DNA from: a virus
Reading direction: 5' to 3' (one strand)
IMG/VR virus record: IMGVR_UViG_3300030103_000970
Span: 1-35,610 of that record
Length of the DNA: 35,610 bases
Position numbers and translations under genes: made by a program. Of the stretch, positions 5,928 through 11,404 are shown one piece after another. Below the pieces are notes generated by a model. It searched no databases and was not told the DNA's origin. It worked only from the letters and a program-made list of their open reading frames with translations. Every line of letters starts with the position of its first letter. The stretch's first letter is position 1.

Positions 5928-6136
5928 TTCTTCCCCCATTCATTAAGATGGCAATTACCACAATACCAATATGTGCCATTACCATATACTAAATCAACAC
6001 CTTTGCATTTACAGCCTTTCGGTTGATTTTTTTCTTTATATATAATTTTAGATTGTGGTGTTAATGTGTCGAAGTGTGTACCGACTAAGATTCTATTTTT
6101 TGTTGATCTTTTTTTTCTTTTAATATTATTGTACAT
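5924..6136 (-). CDS. Small zinc-ribbon-like protein
   Basis: 70 residues with a Lys/Arg-rich start (KRKKRSTKNR) and two cysteine pairs, GCKCKG near 42 and YCGNCH near 60, with a histidine after the last. The pattern suggests a single zinc ribbon. It overlaps the end of the regulator gene upstream by about 52 bases in another frame, and the start of the next gene by ATGA. The basic N-terminus and zinc module could contact nucleic acid; no family recognised. Confidence 0.6.
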   Translation of the reverse strand: MYNNIKRKKRSTKNRILVGTHFDTLTPQSKIIYKEKNQPKGCKCKGVDLVYGNGTYWYCGNCHLNEWGKK

Positions 6137-6330
6137 TCAAGTGCATTGGCCCAACAACAAAACAGAAATCCACTCGGTTTTCTAATACCTACTTCCCATT
6201 TTGATACTAAACCTCTAGCACAACCAATCATATCATCAAGCTTTGATTGTGATAATCCTAGTTTTTTTCTTTGTTCTACGAACTGAGGTATTACACTATC
6301 AAAGAATATTCCTAATTGTTTATTAGACAT
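6085..6330 (-). CDS. XRE/Cro-type helix-turn-helix regulator
   Basis: 81 residues with a helix-turn-helix at about 22-55: RKKLGLSQSKLDDMIG then GLVSKWEVGIRKPSG, the usual SQ..L....G.....(V)S.WE.G...P pattern. It probably binds an operator as a repressor or early switch. It is first in its transcription unit, and a TTGACA/TATTAA promoter ends only 5 bases before its ATG, which suggests a leaderless or nearly leaderless transcript. No integrase is present, so a lysogeny role is not supported. Confidence 0.8.
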   Translation of the reverse strand: MSNKQLGIFFDSVIPQFVEQRKKLGLSQSKLDDMIGCARGLVSKWEVGIRKPSGFLFCCWANALECTIILKEKKDQQKIES

Positions 6331-6335
6331 AGGTT

Positions 6336-6365
6336 TTAATATCTGAATATAGTTCGGTTTGTCAA
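6336..6365 (-). promoter_or_regulatory. Sigma-70-like promoter for the XRE gene
   Basis: On the - strand TTGACA (6365-6360) and TATTAA (6341-6336) are separated by 18 bases. The -35 is a perfect consensus. The ATG of the regulator begins 5 bases after the -10, so transcription would start at or near the start codon. Confidence 0.45.
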
Positions 6366-6508
6366 GATACGCTGGGGAAGTCTTGTATCAGCTTAACTTT
6401 TAATGTGTACCCCTCAAACAAGCCCACGATCACTTATCTTGCTTCTCCACTAGGTAATCTAATATATTACTATATTACCACACCTCTCGGGTTGTTGGAG
6501 TACACTAA

Positions 6509-6551
6509 CTTACTAATATGTTTTAACTGTCGACTTGAATCTATTAGTAAG
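6509..6551. repeat. Inverted repeat in the 6331-6556 intergenic region
   Basis: CTTACTAATA (6509-6518) and TATTAGTAAG (6542-6551) are exact inverted copies around 23 bases containing GTCGAC. It lies just past the stop of 6557-6928 (- strand) and upstream of the regulator promoter. No T-run follows on the - strand, so a binding site or mRNA 3' structure fits better than a simple terminator. The rest of 6331-6556 shows only a weaker GGTAAT/ATTACC dyad. Confidence 0.5.
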
Positions 6552-6556
6552 TGTTT

Positions 6557-6928
6557 TTAGTATTCACTAGCTTTCATTATAGTGAGTACTCTAACTGTTT
6601 GTTCTGGATCAGTTTTATCAGGACTATGAAAACTCATAGTATTGTCAAAATAATCTATTTTCCAGTTATATCTTTCTTTCTTAAAGTTAAATGCACCAAA
6701 GTCTTTTTCACCCCATGGGTTATTATCTTTAGTAAAGTTTCCATAGTATTTAACAGAAGCAAATACTTTTTCTTTATCTTTAAGATTTAAACCATCTACG
6801 CCAGGTGTTAATACAACTTTATTTCTTAAATTATGTTTTTTTAACATATTGCCTGTAAACATATCTTTGCGTAATTGATCATTTAAGTCTGCTATTTTTC
6901 TAGTATATTGTACATCATCACTATTCAT
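6557..6928 (-). CDS. DUF3768 family protein
   Basis: About 123 residues from ATG 6928, preceded by GGAG and overlapping the previous stop (ATGAATAG). DUF3768 features are clear: IADLNDQLRKD, VVLTPGV, NPWGEKDFGAFNF, WKIDYFD, SPDKTDPEQTVRVLTIM and a final ASEY. The family is widespread in plasmids and phages of alphaproteobacteria and has no assigned activity. Its presence agrees with an alphaproteobacterial host. Confidence 0.85.
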   Translation of the reverse strand: MNSDDVQYTRKIADLNDQLRKDMFTGNMLKKHNLRNKVVLTPGVDGLNLKDKEKVFASVKYYGNFTKDNNPWGEKDFGAFNFKKERYNWKIDYFDNTMSFHSPDKTDPEQTVRVLTIMKASEY

Positions 6929-7124
6929 TTGTTTCTCCAAATTCTTTTTGTATTTCGGTTTTTAATTCTTGATTTTCACCTTCAAGTTTTAAAATACGAT
7001 CATTTAACTTGTTGATATCACTCATGTTTTTTATTACTTGTTTTCCTATTGTTGTAATAAAAGAATTTTGCATATCAACCATTTTATCATTTAGTATTTT
7101 CATTGTTTGTTCATGTTCACTCAT
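6921..7124 (-). CDS. Small coiled-coil protein
   Basis: 67 residues, mostly predicted helix with heptad-like spacing (DINKLNDRILKLEGENQEL). It overlaps the upstream gene by ATGA and the downstream gene by 8 bases. Probably an oligomerising adaptor; no family recognised. Confidence 0.6.
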   Translation of the reverse strand: MSEHEQTMKILNDKMVDMQNSFITTIGKQVIKNMSDINKLNDRILKLEGENQELKTEIQKEFGETNE

Positions 7125-7315
7125 TTGTTCTCCTTTTTATTTAGTTCATGTTGAACGTCATGTATGCTTGGTATTAGTTCATGTTCTAATACTTCTTGTT
7201 TATTATTATCCCATACATCTGCATTAGCTTCACCATACTTTTTGATAAATTGTTCTCTAGTAAGTTCAGCTGCAGCTTCGGTCATTTCTAATACCCAGTT
7301 ACCTATTTTACTCAT
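7121..7315 (-). CDS. Small acidic unknown protein
   Basis: 64 residues: SKIGNWVLEMTEAAAELTRE then FIKKYGEANADVWDNN and a charged C-terminus. I recall similar short proteins from marine phages but know no function. The start overlaps the stop of the 23-residue membrane peptide gene (TAATG), and its end is coupled to the coiled-coil gene. Confidence 0.6.
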   Translation of the reverse strand: MSKIGNWVLEMTEAAAELTREQFIKKYGEANADVWDNNKQEVLEHELIPSIHDVQHELNKKENK

Positions 7316-7386
7316 TACTTCCTCGCTTGTATGTATACCATAGTAATACCTACTAATAGTAATATGGTTATGTCTAAGATACCCAT
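7315..7386 (-). CDS. 23-residue transmembrane microprotein
   Basis: ATG at 7386-7384 overlaps the previous stop as TAATG, and its own TAA at 7317-7315 overlaps the next ATG in the same way. The product is a nearly all-hydrophobic peptide (ITILLLVGITMVYIQ) with a basic end, ARK, compatible with one membrane span. Perfect coupling on both sides of a 72-base gap is the main evidence; function unknown. Confidence 0.55.
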   Translation of the reverse strand: MGILDITILLLVGITMVYIQARK

Positions 7387-7883
7387 TATCTTAAACTAGC
7401 TGTATATTCATTAATCATGTCAGTAATTTGTTCATCTTCTTCCATTGAAGTTATGTAGTTATACTTTTCCATGAGTTCTTTATTAACAGCACCGGCAATA
7501 GCATTTACATCTTCTTCTCCATAGTGTTTAACTATTAGTTCTGAAGCTGTATTTTCAAAGTCAAAGTCAGCTTTCGGTTCTGTTTTAGGAGTAGCTGGTT
7601 TTGGTGTAAAAGTATTTACATTGCCAAATATTTCACCAGTAGCTGGATCCCATATATTGCCATTGTCATCTACATTAAATACTCTTTTCTTTAATTTAGA
7701 TAATCCTTTAAGTTTGCGTTCCATAACATTTAATTCATAGATATCGCCCATAGTCTTTGCAAAGTCATCTGATAGTAATAATCTATAATACCAAATACCT
7801 TTACGTTTAGCAGCTTTGTATACTTTACTGTTCAGTAATGTGCTGCCAATCCACATACCTGATCTCCATGTAGTTCTAATCAT
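7386..7883 (-). CDS. Unknown early protein
   Basis: 165 residues from ATG 7883, which has AAAGAGGT upstream; an in-frame ATG at 7910 is less favoured. The N-terminal half is basic (KVYKAAKRKGIWYYRLLL, ERKLKGLSKLKKR). A short DDNGNIWDPATGEIFGN turn follows, then a Pro-rich linker (FTPKPATPKTEPKAD) and an acidic helical C-terminal part. The two-domain plan with a linker suggests a binding adaptor. No family recognised. Confidence 0.65.
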   Translation of the reverse strand: MIRTTWRSGMWIGSTLLNSKVYKAAKRKGIWYYRLLLSDDFAKTMGDIYELNVMERKLKGLSKLKKRVFNVDDNGNIWDPATGEIFGNVNTFTPKPATPKTEPKADFDFENTASELIVKHYGEEDVNAIAGAVNKELMEKYNYITSMEEDEQITDMINEYTASLR

Positions 7884-7966
7884 ATTTACCTCTTTCGGTT
7901 CGGTTAACATAGCTTGGCATTACCATCGAATTATGGCTATTTTAAGCTATTTTTTACCAATAGAAA

Positions 7967-7985
7967 CGCGAGCCGAAGGCTCGCG
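7967..7985 (-). terminator. Hairpin terminator/attenuator inside the early - strand block
   Basis: CGCGAGCC (7967-7974) and GGCTCGCG (7978-7985) form a perfect 8-bp GC stem with a 3-base loop. On the - strand it is followed by TTTCTATT, a short imperfect T-run. It lies after the first early gene (8005-8625) and before the rest, so partial termination could make the first gene more abundant than those downstream. Confidence 0.65.
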
Positions 7986-8004
7986 AAAATTTATAAAATC
8001 CCAA

Positions 8005-8625
8005 CTATGCGACAGCTGGGATTAATTCAGATGATATAGTACCATCATCATTGTCTAAAGGTTTTTCTAATTTACCCATTGTAGAATTATAAAACTCTTT
8101 TAGTTTTTCTTTTTGTTTAGTTTTGATTGTATTTACTTTGTTTTGTCTTTCTTCACTAGGCATATACTTTGTTGCTTTAGATGTATAAGGTACGTATTCA
8201 TCACCAGTGATTTCTTTGAAATACTTAGTATAAGCAACCATTCTTGCATATGCGTGATAAAAGTTATGTTCTCTTGCATTGAATTGTTTTTCTAATGCAT
8301 GAAGTTTAGTGTGTGCAATCTCTTGAGATCTTGCATACATATCAAGATTTGATATTCTTGAACTAGCACCCATTTTGTCTTTTTCCCATTTAAGACCATT
8401 TTCTGCATAACTGAGCATTTTGTCAGTATAAGAGACTTGGTTATATAAAGTTGGAATAATGCCATTGAGTTGATACACTACTGATTGTAATGAATTGTTG
8501 ATGTCATTACCATCTGCGTCAGTATCTCTGAACTCTGTATGTACCTGATTGTCATACATAGATCTCAAAGCATTGAGATTATTATCAATTAAGTCATTTA
8601 ATAATTTATCATTTAATTTATTCAT
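8005..8625 (-). CDS. Unknown first early protein
   Basis: 206 residues, largely helical and charged, with an N-terminal Asn/Leu/Asp-rich segment (LNDKLLNDLIDNNLNALRS) and a Lys-rich C-terminal helix (KTKQKEKLKEF). No membrane span or catalytic motif seen. It is the first gene on the - strand after the divergent region and is followed by a strong hairpin, so it is probably made early and in quantity, a position where host-takeover proteins often lie. I do not recognise the family. Confidence 0.65.
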   Translation of the reverse strand: MNKLNDKLLNDLIDNNLNALRSMYDNQVHTEFRDTDADGNDINNSLQSVVYQLNGIIPTLYNQVSYTDKMLSYAENGLKWEKDKMGASSRISNLDMYARSQEIAHTKLHALEKQFNAREHNFYHAYARMVAYTKYFKEITGDEYVPYTSKATKYMPSEERQNKVNTIKTKQKEKLKEFYNSTMGKLEKPLDNDDGTISSELIPAVA

Positions 8626-8652
8626 TGTATTACTTTCGTTATTTATTTAGTT

Positions 8653-8684
8653 TGTGAGCTTTTCTCACAGTCTTGCCAAGCAAG
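8653..8684 (-). promoter_or_regulatory. Tandem hairpins in the leader of the first early gene
   Basis: TGTGAG/CTCACA (8653-8669, 5-base loop) and CTTGC/GCAAG (8672-8684, 3-base loop) lie 28-59 bases upstream of the ATG at 8625. In the - strand transcript they would form two small stem-loops, possibly stabilising the mRNA or controlling translation. Confidence 0.4.
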
Positions 8685-8742
8685 ATGGTGATTTAGATAT
8701 ACTTGTCACTTTATCCCTTTCCCCAAATCTTACGAATAAGGG

Positions 8743-8769
8743 GGGGTAAAGGCAGCTACGCTGCACCCC
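8743..8769. repeat. Compound hairpin in the divergent region
   Basis: GGGG (8743-8746) pairs with CCCC (8766-8769), enclosing GCAGC-TAC-GCTGC (8752-8764). The structure can form on either strand. No T-run follows, so a protein-binding or origin element is as likely as a terminator. Confidence 0.4.
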
Positions 8770-8776
8770 TTGTGGG

Positions 8777-8804
8777 TTGACTAGTTTATCTTAATCATTA
8801 TCAT
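8777..8804 (+). promoter_or_regulatory. Possible second + strand promoter
   Basis: TTGACT (8777-8782), 16 bases, TATCAT (8799-8804). Each hexamer is one or two bases from consensus. Transcripts from here would carry the pyrimidine tract and the GC-rich island as a long leader. Confidence 0.25.
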
Positions 8805-8819
8805 GAGTATAAGACATAA

Positions 8820-8945
8820 GAGATTTCTCTATCTTTCTTATCTTCATAATTATATATATTAACATTATCATATTTATTATTATCATTATTTATCCTTTCT
8901 ATTATTCTTATTATATTCTTTATCTTTATTCTTTTATTCTTTTTA
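8820..8945. other. AT-rich polypyrimidine tract
   Basis: About 125 bases almost free of G on the + strand, built from T, C and A with recurring TTATTCTT/ATCTTT-like words. No reading frame of note. Such strand asymmetry can ease unwinding or form unusual structure; it sits beside the promoter and structured island. Confidence 0.5.
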
Positions 8946-8947
8946 AC

Positions 8948-9000
8948 CCAGACCGAAGCCTGCAAGGGCGAGACCTTGGCTCGACTTTAGCGAGGGCTGG
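8948..9000. repeat. GC-rich island able to fold as a three-way junction
   Basis: AGCC (8957-8960) can pair with GGCT (8995-8998), enclosing AAGG/CCTT (8964-8977) and CTCG/CGAG (8980-8994). Alternatively AGCC pairs with GGCT at 8978-8981 in a longer single stem. It is clearly richer in GC than its surroundings. Helices are short, so confidence in any one fold is low. Confidence 0.35.
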
Positions 9001-9034
9001 ATCAGTTCCAATCGTCACACTAAGACGAATGTTC

Positions 9035-9062
9035 TTGACATGATTTTATCAATGATTACAAT
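9035..9062 (+). promoter_or_regulatory. Sigma-70-like promoter for the late block
   Basis: Consensus TTGACA (9035-9040), 16-base spacer, TACAAT (9057-9062). The ATG of the small terminase gene at 9081 is 18 bases past the -10, giving a short leader. The best promoter match I found in the window, at the head of the + strand genes. Confidence 0.6.
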
Positions 9063-9080
9063 TATCCAACGATAGCGAGT

Positions 9081-9461
9081 ATGACGGATAATACAGAATT
9101 AACAGATAAACAGAAGGCACTTGTCGATACCATCGTATCAACAGGGTGTAGCATAGTTGAAGCAGCAGAAAAGGCTGGATACTCAACGAAAATCAGTAGA
9201 GAATCAGCTAGGGTAAGTGCTTCTCGTACACTACGACTTCCAAAAGTACAGAGATACATGATGGAATGTGTGTCAAGAACGATAGGTCTAGGTGCAGTAA
9301 CAGCAAGTAATAAGTTAGTAGAACTATCCAATAAAGCTAAATCAGAATACGTACAGCTAGAAGCCAGTAAGGATATTCTAGATAGGGTTGGGTTACGTAC
9401 ACCAGATAGAGTTAATCACCAAGTAGTCGGAGACATAAAGGTTAGTATCGATCTTAGTTAG
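9081..9461 (+). CDS. terS: Terminase small subunit (candidate)
   Basis: 126 residues. The N-terminal part is helix-turn-helix-like (LTDKQKALVDTIVSTGCSIV, EAAEKAGYS), followed by ASRTLRLPKVQRYM and a C-terminal helical segment LEASKDILDRVGLRTPDR with a short VVGDIKVSIDL tail. This plan matches terminase small subunits that recognise phage DNA and recruit the large subunit. It is the first gene of the packaging/morphogenesis block, about 1.9 kb before the large subunit, with small genes between, an unusual separation. Confidence 0.75.
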   Translation: MTDNTELTDKQKALVDTIVSTGCSIVEAAEKAGYSTKISRESARVSASRTLRLPKVQRYMMECVSRTIGLGAVTASNKLVELSNKAKSEYVQLEASKDILDRVGLRTPDRVNHQVVGDIKVSIDLS

Positions 9462-9621
9462 ACGAGAGGGTGGGGGTTAAAAACTAACAGGTGGTTAGTA
9501 GTAAAGATGTCATACACACAACAGAGTTAAAAAAAGTAAACATATGTGCGTAGACAAAAATATTTCTAAGATTTAAGGTAAAATGTCTTTAGACGATAAA
9601 CCAAGAGAGGGTTTCTCTCAC

Positions 9622-9633
9622 GCCTTGCAAGGC
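9622..9633. repeat. Perfect 12-base palindrome before the Lys-rich gene run
   Basis: GCCTTGCAAGGC is a complete palindrome, 10 bases before the ATG at 9644, just after GAGAG/CTCTC (9604-9619). Related CTGCAAGG and CTTGCCAAGCAAG words occur in the divergent region. It may be an operator or may hide the start region in mRNA. The remainder of 9462-9643 shows a small CTAAC/GTTAG hairpin and no gene. Confidence 0.45.
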
Positions 9634-9643
9634 AATAAAAGTT

Positions 9644-9823
9644 ATGAAGAAAAAAAGTACAGTAAATAAGGCTGGTAACTATACTAAGCCTACTCTTAGA
9701 AAAAGACTGTTTCAGTCTATTAAGTCATCTGCTGTTCAAGGTACAGCCAGTGGACAATGGTCAGCAAGAAAAGCGCAACTGTTAGCAAAAAGATATAAAG
9801 CTGCTGGTGGTGGATATAGATAA
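9644..9823 (+). CDS. 59-residue basic protein
   Basis: Starts MKKKSTVNKAG and ends AKRYKAAGGGYR; rich in Lys, Arg, Ser and Ala with no acidic residue that I can see. The TAA overlaps the next ATG as TAATG. It is first in a chain of four small basic proteins linked the same way. High positive charge suggests binding to DNA or RNA, possibly packaged with the genome. No family recognised. Confidence 0.65.
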   Translation: MKKKSTVNKAGNYTKPTLRKRLFQSIKSSAVQGTASGQWSARKAQLLAKRYKAAGGGYR

Positions 9824-9978
9824 TGAAGAAAAAACTTACAAAAAAACAATTAGATACTTTAAAAAAACATTCTGTTCATCATTCAACAAAACATATGAAC
9901 ATGATGAAAAAAGAAATGAGAGCTGGAAAATCTTTTACTGCTTCTCATAAGAAGGCACAAAGATTAATTGGGAAATAA
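9823..9978 (+). CDS. 51-residue Lys/His-rich protein
   Basis: Starts on a TAATG junction and ends on another. Sequence is dominated by Lys, His, Thr and Met (KKKLTKKQLDTLKKHSVHHS, MNMMKKEMRAGKSF, ASHKKAQRLIGK). I recall similar AGKSF.ASH..A motifs in short marine phage proteins but no function. Coupling and codon use like the neighbours support it as real. Confidence 0.65.
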   Translation: MKKKLTKKQLDTLKKHSVHHSTKHMNMMKKEMRAGKSFTASHKKAQRLIGK

Positions 9979-10223
9979 TGGCTCTTGCAAGATCACAGCA
10001 ATCATTAAAAGCATGGGGTAAACAGAAATGGCGTACCAAGTCTGGTAAGAAATCATCTGAAACAGGTGAAAGATATTTGCCAAGTGCTGCTATTAAAGCT
10101 TTATCTCCTAGTGAATACGCTAGAACTACTGCTGCTAAAAGAAAAACAAAGAAAAAAGGCAAACAAGTGTCTAAGCAACCTAAAAGTATAGCAGCTAAAG
10201 TAAAAAAGTTTAGGAGTTTCTAA
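9978..10223 (+). CDS. DUF5872-like basic protein
   Basis: 81 residues with WRTKSGKKSSETGERYLPSA and IKALSPSEYARTTAAKR, then a Lys-rich tail. This pattern agrees with the DUF5872 group seen in phages, often near terminase genes. It is linked to both neighbours by TAATG. Function unknown; strongly basic, so nucleic acid contact is likely. The family name is from memory of the motif. Confidence 0.65.
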   Translation: MALARSQQSLKAWGKQKWRTKSGKKSSETGERYLPSAAIKALSPSEYARTTAAKRKTKKKGKQVSKQPKSIAAKVKKFRSF

Positions 10224-10471
10224 TGGCAACTCCAGCATGGCAAAGAAAAGAAGGAAAAAATCCAAGTGGAGGATTAAATGCCAAAGGTAGAGCTAGTTAT
10301 AACAGAGCTACTGGTGGCAATCTTAAAGCACCTTCTAAAAAAAAGGGCAATAAGAGAAGAAAATCATTCTGTGCAAGAATGAAAGGTATGAAAAAGAAGC
10401 TGACTTCTGCAAAAACAGCAAGAGATCCTGATTCTAGAATTAATAAATCACTTAGAGCGTGGAACTGCTAG
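10223..10471 (+). CDS. DUF6321-like basic protein
   Basis: 82 residues with WQRKEGKNPSGGLNAKGRAS, YNRATGGNLKAP, RRKSFCARMKGMKKK and ARDPDSRINKSLRAWNC. The pattern is highly conserved among marine phages and matches what I know as DUF6321. Two cysteines sit in fixed motifs. It closes the TAATG chain of four basic proteins. Function unknown. Confidence 0.7.
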   Translation: MATPAWQRKEGKNPSGGLNAKGRASYNRATGGNLKAPSKKKGNKRRKSFCARMKGMKKKLTSAKTARDPDSRINKSLRAWNC

Positions 10472-10553
10472 TAAGTGAATTGAAATAATATTTTGTTTCT
10501 AATATAGTTGTAGTTTACCTAAAAAAATTTTATAACAATAAGGAATGAAAACT

Positions 10554-10733
10554 ATGACTATTGATGATTTAACGACTACTGTAAGAATACTTCAAGATGA
10601 AGTAAAAGATATTAAAGAAATAAACAATGTATTAATGAATAAGTTAGATAAAGCTTATGAAGATAGAATAGTATTGCGTAGTCAAGTTTTAAAGTCTAAA
10701 GTCAGTAAAGAAAGTGAGGTCGAAAATGCCTAA
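10554..10733 (+). CDS. Small coiled-coil protein
   Basis: 59 residues from ATG 10554, 9 bases after AAGGA; the ATG at 10545 abuts that motif and is unlikely. Heptad-like sequence (TVRILQDEVKDIKEINNVLM) indicates a coiled coil. Ends in an 8-base overlap (ATGCCTAA) with the next gene. Confidence 0.6.
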   Translation: MTIDDLTTTVRILQDEVKDIKEINNVLMNKLDKAYEDRIVLRSQVLKSKVSKESEVENA

Positions 10734-10845
10734 AGTTGGTAAAATGAAATTTCCATATAGTGCTGCTGGAAAGAAAAAAGCAAAAGAAACAGCAAAGAAA
10801 AAAGGAATGAAAGTTGTCAAGCAAAGCAAAAAGAAAGGGTACTAG
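10726..10845 (+). CDS. 39-residue Lys-rich protein
   Basis: MPKVGKMKFPYSAAGKKKAK followed by more Lys/Ala repeats and ending KKKGY. Fifteen or more lysines in 39 residues. It starts inside the end of the coiled-coil gene and overlaps the TTG start of the nuclease gene in another frame. Short basic peptides with a K(F/Y)PY motif occur in marine phages; role unknown, possibly DNA-binding virion or packaging peptide. Confidence 0.6.
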   Translation: MPKVGKMKFPYSAAGKKKAKETAKKKGMKVVKQSKKKGY

Positions 10846-11404
10846 AGTAGAGAACGAAATAGTAAAACTCTTTCAAGCTGAAGGGTTTAATGCCAGGAGA
10901 CAACCTTTATCTGGTGCTATTGCTGCGTTCCCTCATGACGTTCAAGTATCTGATCTTTTTGAGGGAACTAACATTGAAGTCAAGGCTAGAAAAAATGGCG
11001 AGGGCTTCGCCCAATTAGATAAATGGAAAGGATCTGCTGATTTATTAGTATTAAAAAGAGACTTTTCTAGTCCAATGGTATATCTTAATTGGGATTTATT
11101 TAAGGAGTTTTTGTATGAGTATAGACAAAACAGACGACGTAACGAATCTGGAGAACAGGCAGCTATTTCACATTTCTCTAGCAGAAAGACGGAAGCTAAG
11201 ACAGATCGTAAGAAAGGTACATCTAAAATTCCTTCCAGAAGCTTCAGTAACGGACAAGGAGTGCGACAAATTAATAGAAAGCCTTGGCCCAAAAGTCAGA
11301 GAAAGATTGCTAAGAGAAGCGATAGACAAGAATCTAGTATAAATGGCACAGCTAAGTTACAAACCAGATGGCAATATCTTAAAGAACTTTCTAAAGGGGA
11401 ATGA
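10814..11404 (+). CDS. Holliday-junction-resolvase-like PD-(D/E)XK nuclease with out-of-frame extension
   Basis: The first ~100 residues form a small nuclease domain: KGTRVENEIVKLFQAEGF, then RRQPLSGA, a DVQVSDLF segment, NIEVKARKNGEGF (E-V-K catalytic motif) and WKGSADLLVLKRD. Similar proteins resolve branched DNA before packaging. The start is TTG at 10814 with AAGGA upstream; no ATG fits. Beyond about residue 100 the frame stays open across the whole gene at 11115 and 62 bases into the terminase gene, with Arg/Ser/Lys-rich residues unlike a folded domain. The natural end may have been near 11115 before a stop was lost. Confidence 0.7.
   Translation: MSSKAKRKGTRVENEIVKLFQAEGFNARRQPLSGAIAAFPHDVQVSDLFEGTNIEVKARKNGEGFAQLDKWKGSADLLVLKRDFSSPMVYLNWDLFKEFLYEYRQNRRRNESGEQAAISHFSSRKTEAKTDRKKGTSKIPSRSFSNGQGVRQINRKPWPKSQRKIAKRSDRQESSINGTAKLQTRWQYLKELSKGE
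11115..11342 (+). CDS. Small protein directly upstream of terminase large subunit
   Basis: 75 residues, charged and helical (SLAERRKLRQIVRKVHLKFL, ASVTDKECDKLIESLGP). GGAG lies just before its ATG and its stop touches the terminase ATG. It overlaps the nuclease reading frame in a different frame, so both cannot be fully constrained. Related short proteins precede terL in other marine podoviruses as I recall. It could be a packaging cofactor. Confidence 0.65.
   Translation: MSIDKTDDVTNLENRQLFHISLAERRKLRQIVRKVHLKFLPEASVTDKECDKLIESLGPKVRERLLREAIDKNLV

Larger units (their letters stand above)
8626..9080. other. Divergent control region, candidate origin/packaging region
   Basis: 455 bases without a convincing gene. 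From left to right: paired hairpins at 8653-8684, a compound hairpin at 8743-8769, a weak + promoter at 8777-8804, an AT-rich pyrimidine tract at about 8820-8945, a GC-rich structured island at 8948-9000, and a strong + promoter at 9035-9062. It separates the - strand early block from the + strand late block beginning with the small terminase gene. Control of both blocks is nearly certain from position; origin or packaging roles are inference. Confidence 0.6.

Noticed and set aside
6085-6330. XRE regulator as evidence of a temperate phage
   Set aside because: No integrase, excisionase, partition or attachment site was found; such regulators also occur in lytic phages.
10942-11292. 116-codon open frame on the - strand across the nuclease region
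   Set aside because: Antisense to the nuclease and following gene, with no - strand neighbours or ribosome site.
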